Positions 4,905 to 7,760 of a stretch of 7,760 nt of DNA are shown piece by piece. Below the pieces are notes generated by a model. That model was not told the DNA's origin. It was given only the letters and a program-made list of their open reading frames with translations, and searched no databases. The stretch's first letter is position 1; each line of letters begins with the position of its first letter. The DNA is taken from assembly GCA_937880065.1 (NCBI GenBank), contig CALFMA010000108.1:1-7760 (forward strand). Direction: 5' to 3'. Position numbers and translations under genes: made by a program. This DNA comes from an uncultured Ruminococcus sp. Its GTDB lineage: Bacteria; Bacillota_A; Clostridia; Oscillospirales; Ruminococcaceae.

Positions 4905-7655
4905 ATGAATAAGAAGAAAAACCCCCGTGAACTCCGTGAGGCAAGAAAAGCAAAAATGAAAGAAAAGTACGCTTCAAAGGCTGTGGAGAAAAAAGAAGTA
5001 ATTGAAGAAAAAGCCGCAGCAGAGCCGAAATCTGACAAGAATAAAAAGTCATTGAGCAAAGCGGCAGGTCTGAAATCTGTCTTTTACGCAGGAGAAAACC
5101 TGTATATGACCTCATTCGGCAGGGGAAATACTGCTGTAGTTGAACAGAAAATAAACACATCCGATTATTCTTTTTCATCAATGAACAAATCGCCTAATCT
5201 CCGTGTAAACAACGCCGATGAGATTAGCGTATCCTTTTCAAGTACACGACCATTTGTAAAAGAAAATAAGCTTACCGCCGATAACCCTCTCCACGAGGGT
5301 AAAAGCAGTAAGCCAAAAGCAACAGGAAAGGATATACTCGGCTTGAAAGATACGCTGGAAAAGCGATATTTCGGCAAAGTGTTCGATGATAATATTCACA
5401 TTCAGATTATCTATAATATACTTGATATTGAAAAAATTCTTGCTGAATACATTACAAATGCAACTATTGCTATTGATTATCTTTGTGATACAGAGGCTAA
5501 AGGTGTGTACGGCGATTTTATCGGATATATGAATACTTTTAATACATATGATGTGTTTTATAATCCGTCCAAAAATCCCCGACTTACTGACAGGGATATT
5601 AAAAACATAAATAGAAGCAGAACCAACTTTGAAAAGCTGATAAAATCAAATCGACTTGGTTATTTCGGCTTTGAAAAAGAGGACAAAAAGCGTCTGTATC
5701 ATCTTATGGCTTTGGCAGGTCAGCTTCGTCAATGGTGTTTTCATGATGCTACTTACAAATCAAATGATATTAACAAAGAAGAATACGTTAAAGGAAAAAT
5801 ACGTACATGGCTGTATAACCTTGATAACCATAATCTTGCCGCAGAATATTATGATACACTTGATTATTTTTTTGATAAGCGTTTCAAGGAAATAAACAAT
5901 GATTTTGTATCAAAAAACAGCGTCAATCTTTTTATATTAAAGGATATATTCCCCGAAGAAGAATTGACGGAAGTTATAAAGCTTTACTATGATTTTATCG
6001 TTGTGAAATCCTATAAGAATATGGGATTTTCCATAACAAAGCTGAGAGAAAAGATGCTTGAACAGACAGGTGCGGCTGCCATTACATCAACAGATATGGA
6101 CTCTGTACGTTCAAAGCTGTATAAACTGATAGATTTCTGCATTTTCTATGGCTATTATAAGGACGAAAAGAAATCTGCTGAAAATGTGGATTATCTTCGT
6201 TCCTGTCTTAATGAAGATGCAAAGGAAAACTTCTATGCTATTGAAGCAAAAAAGCTGTGGGAGAAATACGGAAAGCTGTTTCTTGATTTCTGCAATATAG
6301 TATCAGAAACTAATATTAAAAATCTTAGCAATGATGTAACCAAAAAGAAACATACAGAAATTCTCAGCAGATACATTGATTTTGAAGAATATCGTAATAG
6401 CAGCAATGTTTCGTATTTTTCAAAGCTTATGTATGTAATGTGCTTTTTCCTTGACGGCAAGGAAATAAACGAACTTCTCACGACGCTTATAAATAAATTT
6501 GACAATATATCAAGTTTTATTGCAACAGCAAAGGAACTTGATATAGACGTTAATTTTGTTGCTGATTACAGCTTTTTCAATGACTGCGGAAAGTATGTAA
6601 ATGAAATTAACATCGTGAAAAATATTTCCCGAATGAAAAAGCCCTCTGCAAAGGCGAAAAAAGTTATGTTCCGTGATGCACTTACTATTCTTGGTATGCC
6701 GCATAATATGACGAAAGAACAATTTGAGGCTGAAATTGAAAAGCTTGTAGAAGTTGAATATGATGTTACAGGTAAAAAAATCAAGAAACCGCACGATTAC
6801 CGCAACTTTATTTGTAATAATATCATTGAAAATCGCCGTTTTGTGTATATCATCAAATTCTGTAATCCCGGAAGTGTACGTAAAATAGCAGACAATACCG
6901 CAGTTACAAAGTTTGTGCTAAAACGTATTGACGAAAAGCAGATTGAAAGATATTACATTTCATGTATGGAGGCTACTGATGTAAATGCCTCGCTTGATTA
7001 CAAAATAAATCAGCTAGCAGAAATGATGAAACGTATGGATTTCGGACAATTTTGCAATGTCCGTCAAAAACCATCTAATCCGTCAGAAAATCAAAGAAAA
7101 GAAAGATATAAGGCAATTGTTGGCTTGTATCTGACAGTTGTTTATCATCTTGTAAAAAATCTTGTAAATGTCAATGCAAGATATGTAATGGCGTTTCATA
7201 GTCTTGAACGTGATGCGGCTCTTTATAATTATAAATTGGAGAAAAATTATACAGGACTCGCAAAGTTATTATGCGATGAAGAAGAAAATTCCCGAAGCGG
7301 CTATCTTGCACGTAATAAACGTCTACGAGAATGTGTAAAGCAGGATATTGAAAATGCTAAGGAACTTAATGTTCAGAATTATCGAAATAATGTCGCACAT
7401 CTTACTGCAATACGCAGAGTAGGCGATTTTGTCGGTGATACAACAAAGATTGATTCGTATTTTGCTTTGTATCATTATCTTATGCAGAGATTGCTTCTGG
7501 AAAAGAGTAACGCAGACCATAAATACAATAAGCAGCTCACTCAATGGCATACTTATGTCAAGGACTATGTAAAAGCCTTGAATTCGCCATTTGGTTACAA
7601 TATACCACGTTTCAAAGCACTTACAATTGAGAGTCTTTTTGACCGTAACGAGTAA
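4905..7655 (+). CDS. cas13d: Cas13d, type VI-D CRISPR RNA-guided RNase
   Basis: Cas13d binds a crRNA, cuts complementary RNA, then degrades bystander RNA; it also processes its own pre-crRNA. At 916 residues it fits this compact subtype (about 920-970). Both HEPN catalytic motifs are intact: Arg275-QWCF-His280 and Arg827-NNVA-His832. Other passages match Cas13d proteins I remember from Ruminococcus sp. and E. siraeum: NPRELREARKAK at the start, KAAGLKSVF (53-60), DDNIHIQIIYNILDIEKILA (161-180), DGKEINELLTTLINKFDNI, LVNVNARYVMAFH and the C-terminal LNSPFGYNIPRFKALTIESLF. The order should be N-terminal domain, HEPN1, helical region, then HEPN2 at the C-terminus. The basic first 50 residues are poorly conserved. 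AAGGA lies 8 nt before the ATG. The gene lies 74 bp after the array on the same strand, with no separate promoter seen. No frameshift or missing key residue is visible, so it should be active. Confidence 0.97.
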   Translation: MNKKKNPRELREARKAKMKEKYASKAVEKKEVIEEKAAAEPKSDKNKKSLSKAAGLKSVFYAGENLYMTSFGRGNTAVVEQKINTSDYSFSSMNKSPNLRVNNADEISVSFSSTRPFVKENKLTADNPLHEGKSSKPKATGKDILGLKDTLEKRYFGKVFDDNIHIQIIYNILDIEKILAEYITNATIAIDYLCDTEAKGVYGDFIGYMNTFNTYDVFYNPSKNPRLTDRDIKNINRSRTNFEKLIKSNRLGYFGFEKEDKKRLYHLMALAGQLRQWCFHDATYKSNDINKEEYVKGKIRTWLYNLDNHNLAAEYYDTLDYFFDKRFKEINNDFVSKNSVNLFILKDIFPEEELTEVIKLYYDFIVVKSYKNMGFSITKLREKMLEQTGAAAITSTDMDSVRSKLYKLIDFCIFYGYYKDEKKSAENVDYLRSCLNEDAKENFYAIEAKKLWEKYGKLFLDFCNIVSETNIKNLSNDVTKKKHTEILSRYIDFEEYRNSSNVSYFSKLMYVMCFFLDGKEINELLTTLINKFDNISSFIATAKELDIDVNFVADYSFFNDCGKYVNEINIVKNISRMKKPSAKAKKVMFRDALTILGMPHNMTKEQFEAEIEKLVEVEYDVTGKKIKKPHDYRNFICNNIIENRRFVYIIKFCNPGSVRKIADNTAVTKFVLKRIDEKQIERYYISCMEATDVNASLDYKINQLAEMMKRMDFGQFCNVRQKPSNPSENQRKERYKAIVGLYLTVVYHLVKNLVNVNARYVMAFHSLERDAALYNYKLEKNYTGLAKLLCDEEENSRSGYLARNKRLRECVKQDIENAKELNVQNYRNNVAHLTAIRRVGDFVGDTTKIDSYFALYHYLMQRLLLEKSNADHKYNKQLTQWHTYVKDYVKALNSPFGYNIPRFKALTIESLFDRNE

Positions 7656-7692
7656 AAAAGGCGCTGTAAAAAAAGAGTAAAAAAAGAAAAAA

Positions 7693-7734
7693 ACTGCTGT
7701 CACGCAAAAAAATGCGTGACAGCAGTAATTTTTT
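7693..7734 (+). terminator. Rho-independent terminator of cas13d
   Basis: ACTGCTGTCACGCA (7693-7706) and TGCGTGACAGCAGT (7713-7726) form a perfect 14-bp stem with an A6 loop, followed by AA and TTTTTT (7729-7734). The A-rich stretch before it could serve as the T-run for transcription from the opposite side. The 26 bp after it hold nothing I can identify. Confidence 0.95.
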
Positions 7735-7760
7735 GTGGTATTATTAAATTATGACGAAAA

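Noticed and set aside
4832..5181. Minus-strand hydrophobic frames opposite the start of cas13d
   Set aside because: They are antisense to the Lys/Glu-rich start of Cas13d, which reads as Phe/Leu/Ser in reverse. The apparent membrane character is an artefact.
4905..7655. Cas13a, Cas13b or another HEPN RNase instead of Cas13d
   Set aside because: The size (916 residues), the matching 36-nt repeat and specific passages such as DDNIHIQIIYNILDIEKILA point to the VI-D subtype; Cas13a and Cas13b are usually well over 1100 residues.
7323..7703. Minus-strand 126-residue frame opposite the end of cas13d
   Set aside because: It starts inside the cas13d terminator stem, is antisense to the HEPN2 region and has no recognisable domain.
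7751..7760. Possible start of a downstream gene (ATGACGAAAA)
   Set aside because: Only three codons are visible, with no Shine-Dalgarno sequence before the ATG. It cannot be supported from this window.

Overview
The window looks like chromosome from a low-GC, fibre-degrading gut anaerobe of the Ruminococcus / [Eubacterium] siraeum group (Oscillospiraceae). Two independent signs point there: cellulosome parts (dockerin and cohesin modules with a long Thr-rich linker), and a compact type VI-D CRISPR effector, Cas13d, a family known mainly from these gut bacteria. The species assignment is an inference from family knowledge; no database was searched.

Layout. (1) 1-2923, plus strand: a two-gene cellulosome-type operon. 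The first ORF is open at the left edge. It starts with the N-terminal tip of a cytoplasmic phosphoglucomutase-type enzyme, fused in frame to an M23 metallopeptidase-like domain, a bacterial Ig-like domain, GLUG-like repeats and a C-terminal dockerin. After 13 bp comes a secreted adaptor scaffoldin (signal peptide, cohesin, Thr linker, dockerin) resembling ScaC of R. flavefaciens. A strong hairpin terminator closes the operon. (2) 3032-4210, minus strand: a WYL-domain regulator. (3) 4211-4393: a divergent promoter region with a 22-bp imperfect palindrome between the two -35 boxes. (4) 4394-4549, plus strand: a 51-residue putative membrane protein with a DUF1232/YkvA-like core, flanked by a 15-bp direct repeat. 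(5) 4550-4904: a long hairpin, a perfect-consensus extended -10 promoter, a minimal CRISPR array (two 36-nt repeats, one 30-nt spacer) and a perfect 12-bp hairpin. (6) 4905-7655, plus strand: Cas13d, 916 residues, with both HEPN R-X4-H motifs intact, followed by a strong terminator.

How it works together. The array and cas13d point the same way, and I see no separate promoter between them. One transcript from about 4656 could therefore carry both the pre-crRNA and the effector message. In that case Cas13d, which processes its own repeats, would cut the 5' leader of its own mRNA. The divergent WYL gene fits the known association of WYL proteins with type VI-D loci. No cas1 or cas2 lies in the window, so no adaptation module is visible here.

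The main points of interest are the single-spacer type VI-D locus with the array in the apparent 5' leader of cas13d, the small membrane protein and palindrome beside it, and the odd phosphohexomutase / cell-wall hydrolase fusion at the left edge. Cas13d itself is a described family; the arrangement around it is what deserves checking.
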